Assembly (NCBI RefSeq): GCF_901933205.1
Contig: NC_044572.1
Coordinates: forward strand, 74,397,465 to 74,461,464
Direction: 5' to 3'
DNA from: Camarhynchus parvulus
Lineage: Eukaryota; Chordata; Aves; Passeriformes; Thraupidae
Length of the DNA stretch: 64,000 nucleotides
A program made the translations under genes and the position numbers. Positions 12,392-22,661 of this stretch are shown in pieces. Every line of letters starts with the position of its first letter. The stretch's first letter is position 1. Under the pieces are notes generated by a model. That model was not told the origin of the DNA, ran no database searches, and saw only the letters and a list, made by a program, of their open reading frames with translations.

Positions 12392-15300
12392 CCTTGTTGC
12401 TATAGCACAAGTTTTATGTTTTATGAGAGGCTGGGCCAATAAATTAAAAACTAGCATGGAAGGAAGACACAGGAAAGAGTTTTCTCATCAAAAGGCTCTT
12501 GATGATTTGCTTATCAATTAGTAAAGTCAAAAAGAGTTACCCTTTGGAAAAGTCCAAATCAGGGAGCAGGAAACTTGATGCATTCACAAGCCTGGAATCA
12601 AAACTCATTGATTTGTATTCATTGGCATCAATAACGTACTCTTTAGCAGAAAATTTCATGTGCAGAATTAGCAAATGCAAGATACTGTGTTGCATCTATG
12701 CATGCCCTAATTTTTTCATCATTTCTTGATAATCAGCTACCATTATCTAGAGTCAGAGCCAGTTTACTCTAGGCTGACTCGTTTATGTATTTGTATAAAT
12801 AAATAAATAAATAAATATATATAAAAAACTGTTAACTCTTTTAAAACATTTTTTTCTTAAAGAAAATTTCTAAATAACAGCAACAAATAGACCCAGGTTT
12901 GTCTTCTGCATTAGGCGATATAGGGGTCAAGGCTGCTAATGGGATGTCAGTACATGTACAAAATAATTTGCAGGTTGCAAACTATTAGGATTTTACTATA
13001 AAATGGTTTTTGAAGGGAAATCAACAACAGAAGGCAATACTCCATTTGAAAGAATGATTAGAGACAATTTTATATTGACTTTCATAGACAGTGCACTTGC
13101 CAGACAGTAAAAGGAGAGGCTAAGGCACATAATCAGGCAGGTTAGTGGTGTAGCAGAGAGTCACCCAGCAGAAGTTCTTTTAGGGGGCAGCTGTGCTGTC
13201 ATTTATAAGATTTCCTATCTGAAGTCAATAGGAGGTCTGAGTCCATCAGGGATTCAGAACAAGCTCATATAGGACAGAGTAGAGACAGGAAGTCAAGTGT
13301 CTGTTGTTTGCTCACCAAGAAAGACCTAAGGGTAGGGAAGATCAATACAACTGAAGAACTGGAGTTAAGAGGAAGATTTATGAATTATTTCTCAGACTCT
13401 TCATCTTTGAAAGAAGAGAGAGAAATAAAGTGTCCAATTTTCTTGTGTGAAAGGTTGTTTTTTTCTTCTAACAAATTTCAAACATGCAGGTAGCATTTTA
13501 TTGACACTAAAGTTTGGAGCTGGAGGAATTTTCAGAAGTATAGTTTTTACTAAGCTCTTTAATCTCTCATCTTTTTTCTTGCTCTTTTTTTTTTTTTAGC
13601 CCCCAACTAGCTCAAGGTCAAAAAATTAATCACATCTTCTTTTACCCAGTCAAACTTAAATCTAAGGATTCTTCCAAGGATCATTAAACATAACAGTCCC
13701 TCCTCCCCCATTTTAAGTATATATACAATTATACAGACTTTCTCAGTATATTAAAAATAAACCTTGGTGAAATTTTCTAAACACATCTTCAGTATGCAAA
13801 GTGTAATGTGCCAGTCTCTTGTATGCATATATTTATTTATCTGTCTTTTGTGTGTGTACACTTGTGTGCATTTAAAGTCATAAGCATTTCTGATATCCTT
13901 TCCTTATTTGAGCTTCCCTAGAGCATTAAGGTATTCGTAAATTTAGCATATTTTCAAAACATGTCAAGAACTTTAATTGAAAAAAGGAAAGAAATCAGTT
14001 TTCAGTGAGTTTTAGACTTTCAAGCTAAAATTATTTTACTCTTCTTTGGCATCTTTGTAATCAGTGGAAATAGGAAGATACATACTCTGTAAATGACTAG
14101 TTTTGTTTATAGGAGGAGCTTAGATGAACAGCCTAGACAAAACATTTAAGTTTTATTGGTGATGTTAGTACTTTTGCAATTGCATTCATCTTTAAAATGG
14201 AAATACACATTTTTAAAATATTACATATTTATTTATAACATTAGTAGTGATATAAGCAATAAAACACGCTCTGAGTTACAAAATAATAGGTTTCCTTCAT
14301 ACATTGTTTTTTGGTTTTGTATTATCTCTACAATTGTAAACTCACATTTTACGTTATGCTCCTGTTCTAACTTAAAAACACTTTGCCATTTATCATCTAA
14401 GGAAAAGAGAATGAAAAAGAAATCTTAGACAAAAGGTAAAATTCTCAAGAAAGGAGTGATAAAAAAGTCCTTTAAAGATATCTTCATTTAGTAAATACTG
14501 GAGCCTAACAACGAGTTAAAGAAATTATTATTTAACCTCAATGATTTCAATAGTTCTCTATACTTCAGAAATAAAAGAAAGAAGAACAGAAATTAACATC
14601 AAACATAACTTTGTTATTTTCTAAACATAAGTGGTAGTGGAGTCAAAAAAGTATTTTTAAAAAGTGTAGTTACTTTGTTAGGAGCAAGTAAGTCCCTCCA
14701 CCCCATTAGCAGAAGGGTTCCTTACAGGTATTTCTATGCAGCTCAATGAAACTGATGTAATTTTAAAGGACATGAATGATGTTGTTTCTAAGGAAAATAA
14801 TTAATTGAAGTATTTGATTCTTGAATTACTCTGGTTTTAAGTAAAACAGTATTTCCCACTGTTCAAATGTGCATACTATTCTACTTTTTTTAAAAAATTC
14901 AAGTATCATTCTCATACTATTTATGTGTTGTAAACTTGCATTCTTAATCTTGTGCTTTTATTTCTTTTATGAAAATTTGGAATATTAGAAAATACCCTGA
15001 TAGCTATATCCAAACCAAATGTGAATCCAGATTCTGCTCCCCTTGAAAGCCAGGATTTCATCCATTTTCTTTTCATGACTAGATTTACATTTTTGTCCAT
15101 GTTCTAAAGGATTATCTGAAGCAGCATCTCTAGGGAAGCACCTTTTGAAGCTGGTATGTCTCAGATGACCTGAAGGCACAATTTCTCTCTTTTGAATCTA
15201 GTTTCTTCAGTTAATGGTGCTGATTTGATGTTGCCTTATAAATGTGTCTTACCCATGCTCCTGAAGTTGTTATGCCTCAGCTCACAGACGGGATGCAGCA

Positions 15301-18300
15301 GCAGCAGGAAGAGTAGGATGACAAAACAATTCAGTTGATATGAAGTACCTTGCAAACAGGATCTAGGATATTTGGAAACTCCATTTGGTTGCTGCCTCTG
15401 TCTCATTTTGTTTATTTGTTTGTTGGTATGGAGTGGAATTACTGTGGGAATGTTGTGGGACCAGCTAGAGAAAGAGAAAAGGAATAAAAAACTTACATGT
15501 TTGCAGAAGAGCCTGTGAAATGGCAGGAAAGCCAGGTGCATCAGCAGTCTTGTCCAGCTGAACTAGTAGAAGCAGCAGTAGATATCCAAAAATGTAGGAA
15601 TTGAATTCTAGCCTCCTAATTCCATGTCTTGCTTATGCTAACTTTCTTTATTAAAAATTGTTTCTCTGTGTAGGGAGAATTAGTTCTATATATGCACTAA
15701 AGTCTAGATTAAGCTCACCACGATGTGGCAGATCTAAGCTATGTTTTTTAGTGGTTCCTCTAATTTGACCATGACCTATATTGCTGCAAAACAGCTCTTG
15801 CTAGAAGCTTATATATATAAATGGATGTCATAGTATAGACTCCTTCCCGATTTTCTTGCAGAAAAATATGGTAGCTGGTCATGAAGTATAAGAAAAGGGA
15901 AATAACTTCCCAATTTTGTATGATATTGAACATAGCAAAGCTATTCTTGCATCTCCAAATTATCTGTTACATTCTGGATGTGAATGCATGCATGTAGCTC
16001 TTTTCAATTTCACTAGAGCCTGACTCATTTAAGAAATGAGTATTATCCTGTGTACCAAATTTAGAAGCACTGGTGCAATGAACTGAATACTAAACAAGCA
16101 TTGAATCCTAGAAATTTCTACATACAAAGTGCTTGTAAAAATACTTTTCCTATGTCTGAATAATATGGGTAATTTTTTAAAAGAAACTTATATCCTGTCT
16201 AAAAGTCTTATTCCAATAAAGGGATTTGTAGAATATCTCAAATGATTAGTAAATGACAGTAAATTAGATATTAATCTTGATATTTATACCCAGGAAATCA
16301 TTCCTGTGTTATTTAACCTGGATAGTTTGACTGCTTCCATTTAGCTGTTTACCTGCACTGTCACTAATTCACTCTCTCAAAGTCAAGATTTCTGGCCCAC
16401 ATCCATTATCCTATTCATATTCCCCTTTATAATGCACTACTTTCAGAGGCATCTGTATGTGCCAGCACTGCTCACATTCAGTCTGAAAAAGACTTTGGCT
16501 CACCATCAGCTGCAGAACTGATCCTATGTGGCTGCTCATCGTTCTAGCAAAATATACTTGCTTACCATTCAGTTACTGATAGCAAAAGTCTGACTTTACT
16601 GAAGATTTGTACATTTTCTATGTAGCTTTTGTTGGTTTGGCTCATTGTTTTTAGGGGGGACAGATTTTCCACAGAGGTATTCCTCAAAGACAATTGGAGT
16701 TTTGGGATATTTTTATGAGCTCACAAAATCCCAGTTTTGCTATTCTGAGATAGCACTTAGATTTTCATAATTTCTTTCCAACCTGAATTGATGTACCTCT
16801 AAACAGTTCTCAGTTCTGAACACAGAAAGGTTTCTAGTGATATTTTTTCAGAAAAAAAATTATTTCCATCAACATTTTGAAGAACATCATTACCTGAAAA
16901 ACAGTGAAGTTTCTTTGTGAAAAGCAGATCCTATTAATATGTTCAGCAATGACTCACCCCAAAGTATCTGACATCAGAACTGACTGACCAACACAAAGCA
17001 AGGGGAAAACCAGAGGATTTGAAAAACGGGAAGGAAATTAATTCTATTAATTGTTCACTACTAAAAGGTCTGAGATTTTAACACAAAAATATAGCCACTG
17101 AAGAATCCAGAAGGTTCCAGATATAGTCCTCCAAATCTCTCTTCTGATGCAAAATTATAAAAAAGTTCCTAGCACTAAGGGTTGTTCAGCTGTCACTACC
17201 ACATAAATATGGCTCATATTATATAAGTAATATGGTTATCAGAATCATTTTTATACTTACTTCTCATCTGTTGCAGTGTGAAATATATTAAATAGATGAA
17301 ACTGCATTTTTAGCACCACATATGTCTATATTTATTTAGTTAATTAGTTTTCAAACGCAGCTGAAGTTTTGATGCTTGTCTTCCATGCATATTCTATGGA
17401 AGGCAGAACAATTGCAAGGTATAAGATGACTGAAAAATTATAGACAAGTGCAATCCTCTAAATCTATGATACCTAATTTAATAGCAAATTGATTGAATAG
17501 CAGGCTGATTGGTGCACATTTCAAATGCATAGTCTCTTCTGCTCCTAGATTTAGGATTTAGTAGATGACTTGTTGCATTCTTTTGTCCAATCCTGCTGTA
17601 GAATTACAATGAAATAAATAAGTAGTATTAACAAGAGCTAATCATACAATTTGAGCCCTGCAATGCCAAGTTTAGCCGCTTAGTAATCATACATTTTCCA
17701 TCCTATTTTTTAGCTCCAGCAATTGAATCACAGCTAGAGACAATCAATCCACGGGTTTAGGAAAAGAAATCTGTTAGGGAAACAAAACACAGTGAGGAAA
17801 TGGAAAAGTAGGGTTTGCATAATGAAACAATACAATTTAATAGGGTTTAATCATTATATTGGTTGTATTCTGTAGTGTAAATAGAAAAGAGAACCTCTAT
17901 GTGATTGTCTTGAAACACACAGTGAAAACAGATTCCTTTAAGTTCTATCTGCAAAGACCGGAATATCAGAGGTCACGGCTCTTTCTGAAATATCTTGACT
18001 AGCATGATTAACTGCAATTTTGGACCCTTCTATGTGAGAACAGGAAGTGTGATTTAATAGTACATAATTATATTTTTCCAAGGTGAATTGTACATTGATT
18101 ATTCATTTCCTTGCTCCTTGTATTTCTAAAATAACAACTACAGCACATTTGAAAATCTTCCTGTAGCTTTTTGTCCCAGATTGCCAGATTTCAAAATACC
18201 TTACAATACAATTTCAATACACAACAATATAGATCCCATTACAAAATAATGATACCAAGGCTCTTTGCAATTTTCTAGCCCTCTTTCCACTACCTCAATA

Positions 18301-18461
18301 AAAAAACAGAGGCCCTTCAGAATGAGGAAAAGTTTTCTTGTTTGATCTATTGTTGTATTTATGAATATGAGAAAATGCATTTTTATCAATCATGCTTGTT
18401 TGAAAAACATGAAACATCCCAAAGCCAAAATTTACCTCACATTCTTCTCTAGCTCAAAATA
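12392..18461. other. Long unique AT-rich stretch, no gene seen
   Basis: About 6 kb without any gene or interspersed repeat that I can identify. Open frames reach only 101 codons (15236-15541, minus) and show no domain. It contains the ATAA microsatellite at 12793-12827 and a T run near 13585-13598. Some AT-rich blocks could be conserved noncoding DNA, but that cannot be judged from one sequence. Confidence 0.55.
12793..12827. repeat. (ATAA)n / (TA)n microsatellite
   Basis: A short run of ATAA units (about five) is followed by an alternating ATATATATA segment. This is a simple microsatellite. Confidence 0.9.
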
Positions 18462-18508
18462 GAAAAAAAAAAACAAAAACAAAATCAAAAACAAAAACAA
18501 AAACAAAG
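18462..18508. repeat. (AAAAAC)n low-complexity tract
   Basis: A run of A broken by single C residues every 5-6 bases. On the minus strand this reads as a T/G tract and creates the spurious Leu/Phe-rich tail of an open frame there. Confidence 0.88.
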
Positions 18509-19368
18509 CCCCCAAACCCTCTGCAATAATTAATGTCCTAAAAGTCTCTGAAGTGATCCTGGTGCTACAGCCAGCTTTACCAGTCTTGGTAGAATAGTTG
18601 TATTTATGCAGTTTAAACTGCAACTGCATCTCACTATGTTTGCTGCTCATAAAACTTTCACTTTTATGAAGATAAAACTATCCTGTGCATAAATATATGA
18701 AACAGTACTGAAATGCATTTTCAATTTGGGCTTAACTTAAAATATACATCCATTTTATATCAAGATTTGGTTGGTTTAAAATGGTACAGGTAATGAAAGA
18801 ATAGCTGTGCTTCAATAAAGAAAAGCTTTTTTGTTAACTGCTGAGGTCTTTCTAGCAATACTTGATAACATTAATATCTCCTAATGAAAATTGATTTTGT
18901 TTATGTACAGTTATAATGGATATGGCCACATAATTACGATGTGTTCACTGCTACTTATTAATTAATTATTATATTTTCTTCTATAATTTATTTACCAGGG
19001 AAAAAAATCAAGTATGAAGCAGCATCTGTTTTCCAGTGAAGTTCTGCTTTGACTTAATTTCACAGCTGAGCAGGAAGGCAAACATGGAGCTTGAGTAACT
19101 TGCCCAAGGTCACCAAGACTGCAATCTACCTTGATTTGAGCCAAGCGCTCAAATTATTTTTCATTCTTGTGTTCTAGACACTCAAGTTGATGTGGTTTTA
19201 GTTTTCAACAGCTGTTTCTGAAGTTACCAAGAATGGCCACAATCTTAGATTATTACATCAACCTAATTCTGTGTATGGCAGCCAGACAGGCAGAAATTCT
19301 TCAACTTAGTGTAAAAGAAGAGCAGCTTGAATGTAAAGAGAAAAAGAACACTACATTTTCACTGGCTC
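18509..19368. other. Unique DNA, no gene seen
   Basis: No gene or recognisable repeat between the A-rich tract and the polypyrimidine tract. The sequence is AT-rich and includes a ttaattaattattata block near 18957. Confidence 0.55.
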
Positions 19369-19454
19369 CTTCCCTCTCCCTTTCCCTTTCCTTTCCCTTT
19401 CCCTTTCCTTTCCCTTTCCCTTTCCCTTTCCCTTCCCCTTTCCCTTTCCCTTCC
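19369..19454. repeat. (CCCTTT)n polypyrimidine microsatellite
   Basis: About 86 bp of almost pure pyrimidine built from CCCTTT hexamers with occasional 5- or 7-base units. It ends 55 bp before the left LTR of the provirus and is not part of it, because the GTAGTA target duplication lies between them. Open frames through it (Pro-Phe or Lys-Gly repeats) are artefacts of the repeat. Confidence 0.95.
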
Positions 19455-19503
19455 ACTCCAGAAAGAGGCTTGGGATAGCAGTAATAGCTGTAGCAGAGTT
19501 GAA

Positions 19504-19509
19504 GTAGTA
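19504..19509. repeat. Target site duplication GTAGTA (left)
   Basis: GTAGTA immediately precedes the left LTR and is repeated exactly after the right LTR at 23052-23057. Six base pairs is the duplication size made by alpha- and betaretroviral integrases. Confidence 0.95.
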
Positions 19510-19581
19510 TGTCGCCGGTAGGCCACAAGGTTTTCGGGGTGAAGGAAGAGACGAGATGGGCTCCATGATCAGAAGGCTTGA

Positions 19582-19587
19582 TTTATT
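19582..19587 (-). terminator. Poly(A) signal AATAAA in 3' LTR
   Basis: The plus strand reads TTTATT, so the minus strand reads AATAAA, followed by tcaagccttctgatc. In the 3' LTR this would direct cleavage of the proviral transcript. The same hexamer is at 22734-22739 in the 5' LTR, close to the promoter. Confidence 0.7.
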
Positions 19588-19700
19588 AAGTTATGATATA
19601 TACATCTATTATAACTATACTAAAAAGAAAAAGAAAGGGAGAGTTTCCAGAAACTGCTAGCTACCTAAGAATAGAAAGTAAAGAATGATCAACAAACCTT

Positions 19701-19727
19701 GCTCTCTCGGACTGTGTCCGAGAGAGC
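19701..19727 (-). other. Perfect LTR hairpin
   Basis: gctctctcgga, ctgtg, tccgagagagc: an 11-bp perfect stem and a 5-base loop within U3 of the 3' LTR. The 5' LTR copy has one stem mismatch (tccAagag), and the older solo LTR at 39793 has a further degraded version. The role is unknown. It could be a protein-binding palindrome or an RNA structure in genomic and read-through transcripts. Confidence 0.6.
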
Positions 19728-19899
19728 TCAGTTCCGGATTGGCCATTACCTCCAAACACTCAGTCTGGGCCAATCCAGAACTGACCTGCTGCATTCCACA
19801 GAAGCAGATAACCTATTGTTTATGTCTGGCTGCTGAACTTCTCAGCTTCAGCAGGAAAATCCTAAGAGAGGATTTTTCATAAAAGAAATGTCTGTGACA

Positions 19900-19917
19900 T
19901 CTGACTCTTTTTTATTT
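19900..19917 (-). promoter_or_regulatory. Candidate polypurine tract
   Basis: On the element's strand the bases just before the 3' LTR read aaataaaaaagagtcaga. An A/G-rich run at this place is where plus-strand DNA synthesis of a retrovirus is primed. It is weaker than a typical G-rich tract and has a TC interruption, so only its position makes it a candidate. Confidence 0.45.
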
Positions 19918-20093
19918 AATTAAATTAAAAAGAAAAGTGTTTGTAATTTTCTCTGCTGAGTCATGCAGAGGTAAGAACAAACACCTGACAGGTTATCTGT
20001 TGCCAATCAAACTCAATCAAGTGCTTCTGTGGGATGAACAGGGAATTTCTTCACCTATAAAACATAAAATTCTATGACATCACTAAAACAACC

Positions 20094-20288
20094 TTACAAT
20101 ATAAGAAAATGCAAAAACAATGCAAAACAAAGTCCAAATCCCAACAGCTGAGTTTCAGGAAAAGTCCATGGACCTGAAATGTTCTTCTTTTCCATCTCTG
20201 AAAGTCTCTTTTGGTCCTGAAACAGACTTGCTGCAGAGAATCCATCAATAGTTATCAAACAGTTCCAAACAATTTTTTTTAAAAGTTT
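20094..20288 (-). pseudogene. Open frame ending in a hydrophobic segment, possible Env tail relic
   Basis: In the 3' region of the provirus one minus-strand frame stays open for 64 codons after a TAG and ends at TAA (20094-20096). Its last 18 or so residues form an uninterrupted hydrophobic stretch of Leu, Phe, Gly and Ala long enough to cross a membrane, preceded by a charged, Lys-rich segment. The only Met is about 36 codons from the end. The position before the 3' LTR and the shape resemble the end of a retroviral transmembrane subunit that has lost the rest of env. It may also be a chance frame in T-rich DNA. I recognise no specific homolog. Confidence 0.3.
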
Positions 20289-20382
20289 CTAAAATGTCTT
20301 TGACACAGCCCCTTATTGAACAACTTGGGCTGAAGCTAGGTTTTGGCCCTTCAATGCTTTTTGAGCTGCTGCTGCAGGTATT

Positions 20383-22440
20383 TCAATCCTTTTTTTTTTT
20401 TTTTTTTTTAAAACAGCAAGCAGCAGAGGGGCCTGAGAGAGACCCTGGGGGGCCAGGCCCCTCAGGCAAGCTCTGCATTAACACAGGCCAGCACCCAGCT
20501 GCCAGTTTGGCAGAAGGGGTGACCAAAGGCCTCCATTCCCTAAAACCACTGACACATGCCAGCAGTGAGGGAATAGAAGCACCCCCAAGAAATTCCATCT
20601 CGCGTTTGGGAACATTTGTTCCCCAAAGCAAACGAGCCATGATGGCTTTCCGTTGTCCCTCCTGCTTCTGCCATGCAGATGCAGAGGGTGTTATTCTCAT
20701 TTTCCCCTTCGCATCACCCCCATCCTCTCTGGACTGGGGACCGGAGGCAGAACTTTCGAGATCCACCCCCAGCTCGCCACTGGAGTGAGTGAGGGGCGGC
20801 GAAGGAATCTGCGCCCCCCAAGGGGAAAAAAATGACCAAACACCCCCTTTGGGCTGCAGACCAAAGGCAGACCCCTTGGGACCCACCGTCCCCTCGCCAC
20901 TGGGGCGCACAAGGGGCAGCAGAGATGACGATTTCCAAGGAGGGACCCCAAACCCCCCAAAAACTCTGATTTTGAAGGCAGGGATCTTGGCTACACCAGC
21001 ATTCAGCTGACGAGCAACACCTGCTCCACGGAAAGGGAGGCTGAAGCCCTCTTCCCTTGTCCCAGCTCCTCCCGCAGGGACAGCCCTGGGACAGCCCGAA
21101 AAACTCGGGGTGGGAGCCACGCTGGGTGCAGGGGACGGGGCCTCCGAAGGTGCCAGAACCTCTGGGGCGGGCAGCTCTGACGGCGGTCCCGCGGGCTCAT
21201 CGCCGCACTCAGCATCATCTTGGACTGGAACCAACTCGGCGGCAGACGGTTGGGCTGCTGGGGGGTCTGGTTCAGCCGCAGAAGGTGGTGGGGCCGGCCC
21301 GGAAGGGGCCGGAGGGGGCGGCGGGTCGCTCTTCTCAGGTGCAACCTCCGACCTCGGCACTGCGGGCAAAAGCGTGACCGCTGGAGATTGTGGGGCCGGC
21401 GGGAGCCCATCTTCCACCGGGACGGAAGCAGCCACGGCGTCTCCGTCGTCACCAAGCAACGCCGGGGCCACGGGGGGCGGAGCCATGGCCGGTGCCGCGG
21501 CCGGCGCTGCCGCCGCCGGGGCCGCGTGGGGGGGCACCGGCTGGGGCGGCCCCACTCGCTCGGCAGGCGTGGCCTCGTGGACCGGTGCCGCCCGCACCTC
21601 TGGGCAGGGCGGAGCCCACGGAACCGGCCGGAGCGGGGCCGGCAGCGCTGGCTGCGGCGGTGGCGCCGCGGGCAGAGCCATGGCCGGCACTGCTGCCGGT
21701 GCCGCCGCCGCTAGGGCCGGACGGGGTGGCACCTGCCCCCGCGGCGCCAGCTGGGGCGCAGTGTACGGGACCGGCTTGAGTGGAGCCGGCAGCGCTGGCT
21801 GCCCCCTCTGAGAGCGGCGGGGGGAGGGAGAAGGTGGCCCCATCTGCGCATGCGCCGAAGACGGAGGAAAAAAACCTGAAGCTCCGGGCGAAACTTCGCC
21901 CCCCCCGCTGGGACGGGGGGGCTGGGAAGCAGCCGTTTGTCTCCCTCCGAAGGGTCGTCCCCCGTGAGTCGGGGGGAACGGCGCCTGCCCCCTCGCTTCC
22001 GCGATCCAGGGAAAGGCAGCTGCTCTTCGTTTCAAAACCGGGAACAAAGCCATGAAGACGGGATAAACGCGAGGAACACGGGAAGTCCGACCCCAAACAG
22101 CTTGGCAGACAAATTGCATGCATTCCCATACATACGAATCCAATGCATATAGAACATTAGTAAAAAATCCAAAGAACTTTGCCCATTGAAAAAAGTCATA
22201 TAAATCTTTTGTCAACAGGTGAATTCCATCCTCCCTACCCCATTTTTGCCAGAGGGAAATTTGTCTCTCCTCTGACGGAGAGATATGGACCTCTGTTTCA
22301 GTGGGAAAATTCATCCACTTTTCCAGCCACCACCATCGCAGGGCGGCATCTTCAGGAAGGGAAAACCCAATAGTACCTTCTGAGAGAGTCCAGCACTCTC
22401 TGGCCAGCTCCTGTTCGAGGCTGTAAGGCTCTCTGGGCAT
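20383..22440 (-). CDS. Gag-position Pro/Ala-rich protein of the provirus, 685 aa
   Basis: This is the only long intact frame in the window. It begins at the first ATG after the leader (context ggaagATGc), about 200 bp below the primer site. Residues 1-150 look like a folded, Trp- and Phe-rich domain (WWWLEKW near 36; FFGFFTNVLYALDSYVW near 89-105), in the place of a matrix domain. It lacks an N-terminal Gly, so it is not myristoylated in the usual way. Residues 165-455 are a Pro/Ala-rich low-complexity region with internal duplications (PALPAPL at 215 and 264; APAMA/VPAMA at 251 and 316). Residues 456-675 are basic and mixed, with a weak internal repeat near 505-575. The C-terminus is seven Lys encoded by a 20-A run, then Asp and TGA. 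I see no capsid major homology region and no CCHC zinc knuckle, so it is not a complete Gag. The function is unknown. It may be a truncated Gag that co-assembles with a helper, or a captured sequence. Confidence 0.6.
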   Translation of the reverse strand: MPREPYSLEQELARECWTLSEGTIGFSLPEDAALRWWWLEKWMNFPTETEVHISPSEERQISLWQKWGREDGIHLLTKDLYDFFQWAKFFGFFTNVLYALDSYVWECMQFVCQAVWGRTSRVPRVYPVFMALFPVLKRRAAAFPWIAEARGQAPFPPTHGGRPFGGRQTAASQPPRPSGGGEVSPGASGFFPPSSAHAQMGPPSPSPRRSQRGQPALPAPLKPVPYTAPQLAPRGQVPPRPALAAAAPAAVPAMALPAAPPPQPALPAPLRPVPWAPPCPEVRAAPVHEATPAERVGPPQPVPPHAAPAAAAPAAAPAMAPPPVAPALLGDDGDAVAASVPVEDGLPPAPQSPAVTLLPAVPRSEVAPEKSDPPPPPAPSGPAPPPSAAEPDPPAAQPSAAELVPVQDDAECGDEPAGPPSELPAPEVLAPSEAPSPAPSVAPTPSFSGCPRAVPAGGAGTREEGFSLPFRGAGVARQLNAGVAKIPAFKIRVFGGFGVPPWKSSSLLPLVRPSGEGTVGPKGSAFGLQPKGGVWSFFSPWGAQIPSPPLTHSSGELGVDLESSASGPQSREDGGDAKGKMRITPSASAWQKQEGQRKAIMARLLWGTNVPKREMEFLGGASIPSLLACVSGFREWRPLVTPSAKLAAGCWPVLMQSLPEGPGPPGSLSGPSAACCFKKKKKKKD
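20390..20409 (-). repeat. Internal poly(A) run at the ORF end
   Basis: Twenty T on the plus strand, so A20 on the element's strand. It encodes the terminal Lys run of the 685-codon frame. No AATAAA lies closely upstream. The reading frame of the last codons depends on the exact run length, so the C-terminus may vary between copies or assemblies. Confidence 0.9.
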
Positions 22441-22641
22441 CTTCCTGGAGGCTTCAAAAGGTCCTTTTTGTGGTCAGCCTTGCTGTGAACTCTGTCCAAA
22501 TCTGGATCTTCGGTTCTTCAGCTCCTGGCTAAATCCACTTCTGTGGTCACCTGTGAGATGACCATCAATGCCACATATTCGGGGTTTACCCAAATGCAGC
22601 AATTCTCCTCTGGAGTATCACCAAGTGATAAATGTCCTCAG
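22441..22641 (-). other. Retroviral leader
   Basis: About 200 bp between the primer binding site and the start codon of the long frame. This is the usual place for packaging and dimerisation signals and a splice donor. I cannot identify any of these with confidence by eye. Confidence 0.5.
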
Positions 22642-22659
22642 AAACACGAGGGGTCACCA
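22642..22659 (-). promoter_or_regulatory. Primer binding site, tRNA-Trp type
   Basis: Two bases inside the 5' LTR the element's strand reads TGGTGACCCC, then TCGTGTTT. The first ten bases match the complement of the 3' end of tRNA-Trp, the primer used by avian leukosis/sarcoma viruses. The next bases match only with a one-base gap (CGTG shared). The placement right after the LTR supports the call. The exact tRNA is less sure because the 3' half is imperfect. Confidence 0.75.
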
Positions 22660-22661
22660 AT

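Larger units (their letters stand above)
19510..19899 (-). repeat. 3' LTR of the provirus
   Basis: 390 bp with TGTCGCC...TGTGACA ends. On the element's strand the core reads TATATATC, then about 8 bases, then AATAAA, then TCAAGCC. This puts the TATA box and the poly(A) signal close together, as in avian leukosis/sarcoma-type LTRs with a short R region. Two CCAAT boxes in inverted orientation lie in the arms of a 16-bp inverted repeat (19729-19744 and 19768-19783, 15 of 16 matching). A perfect 11-bp stem with a 5-base loop lies at 19701-19727. Differences from the 5' LTR occur near 19600, 19650, 19720, 19763 and 19807. Confidence 0.95.

Noticed and set aside
19233..19566. Pro/Phe- and Lys/Gly-rich frames
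   Set aside because: They are translations of the CCCTTT repeat and run into the LTR.
21003..22129. Open frames of 70-233 codons on both strands overlapping the provirus ORF
   Set aside because: Shadows of the GC-rich 685-codon frame. They are low-complexity, mutually overlapping, and unrelated to the LTR and primer-site layout.
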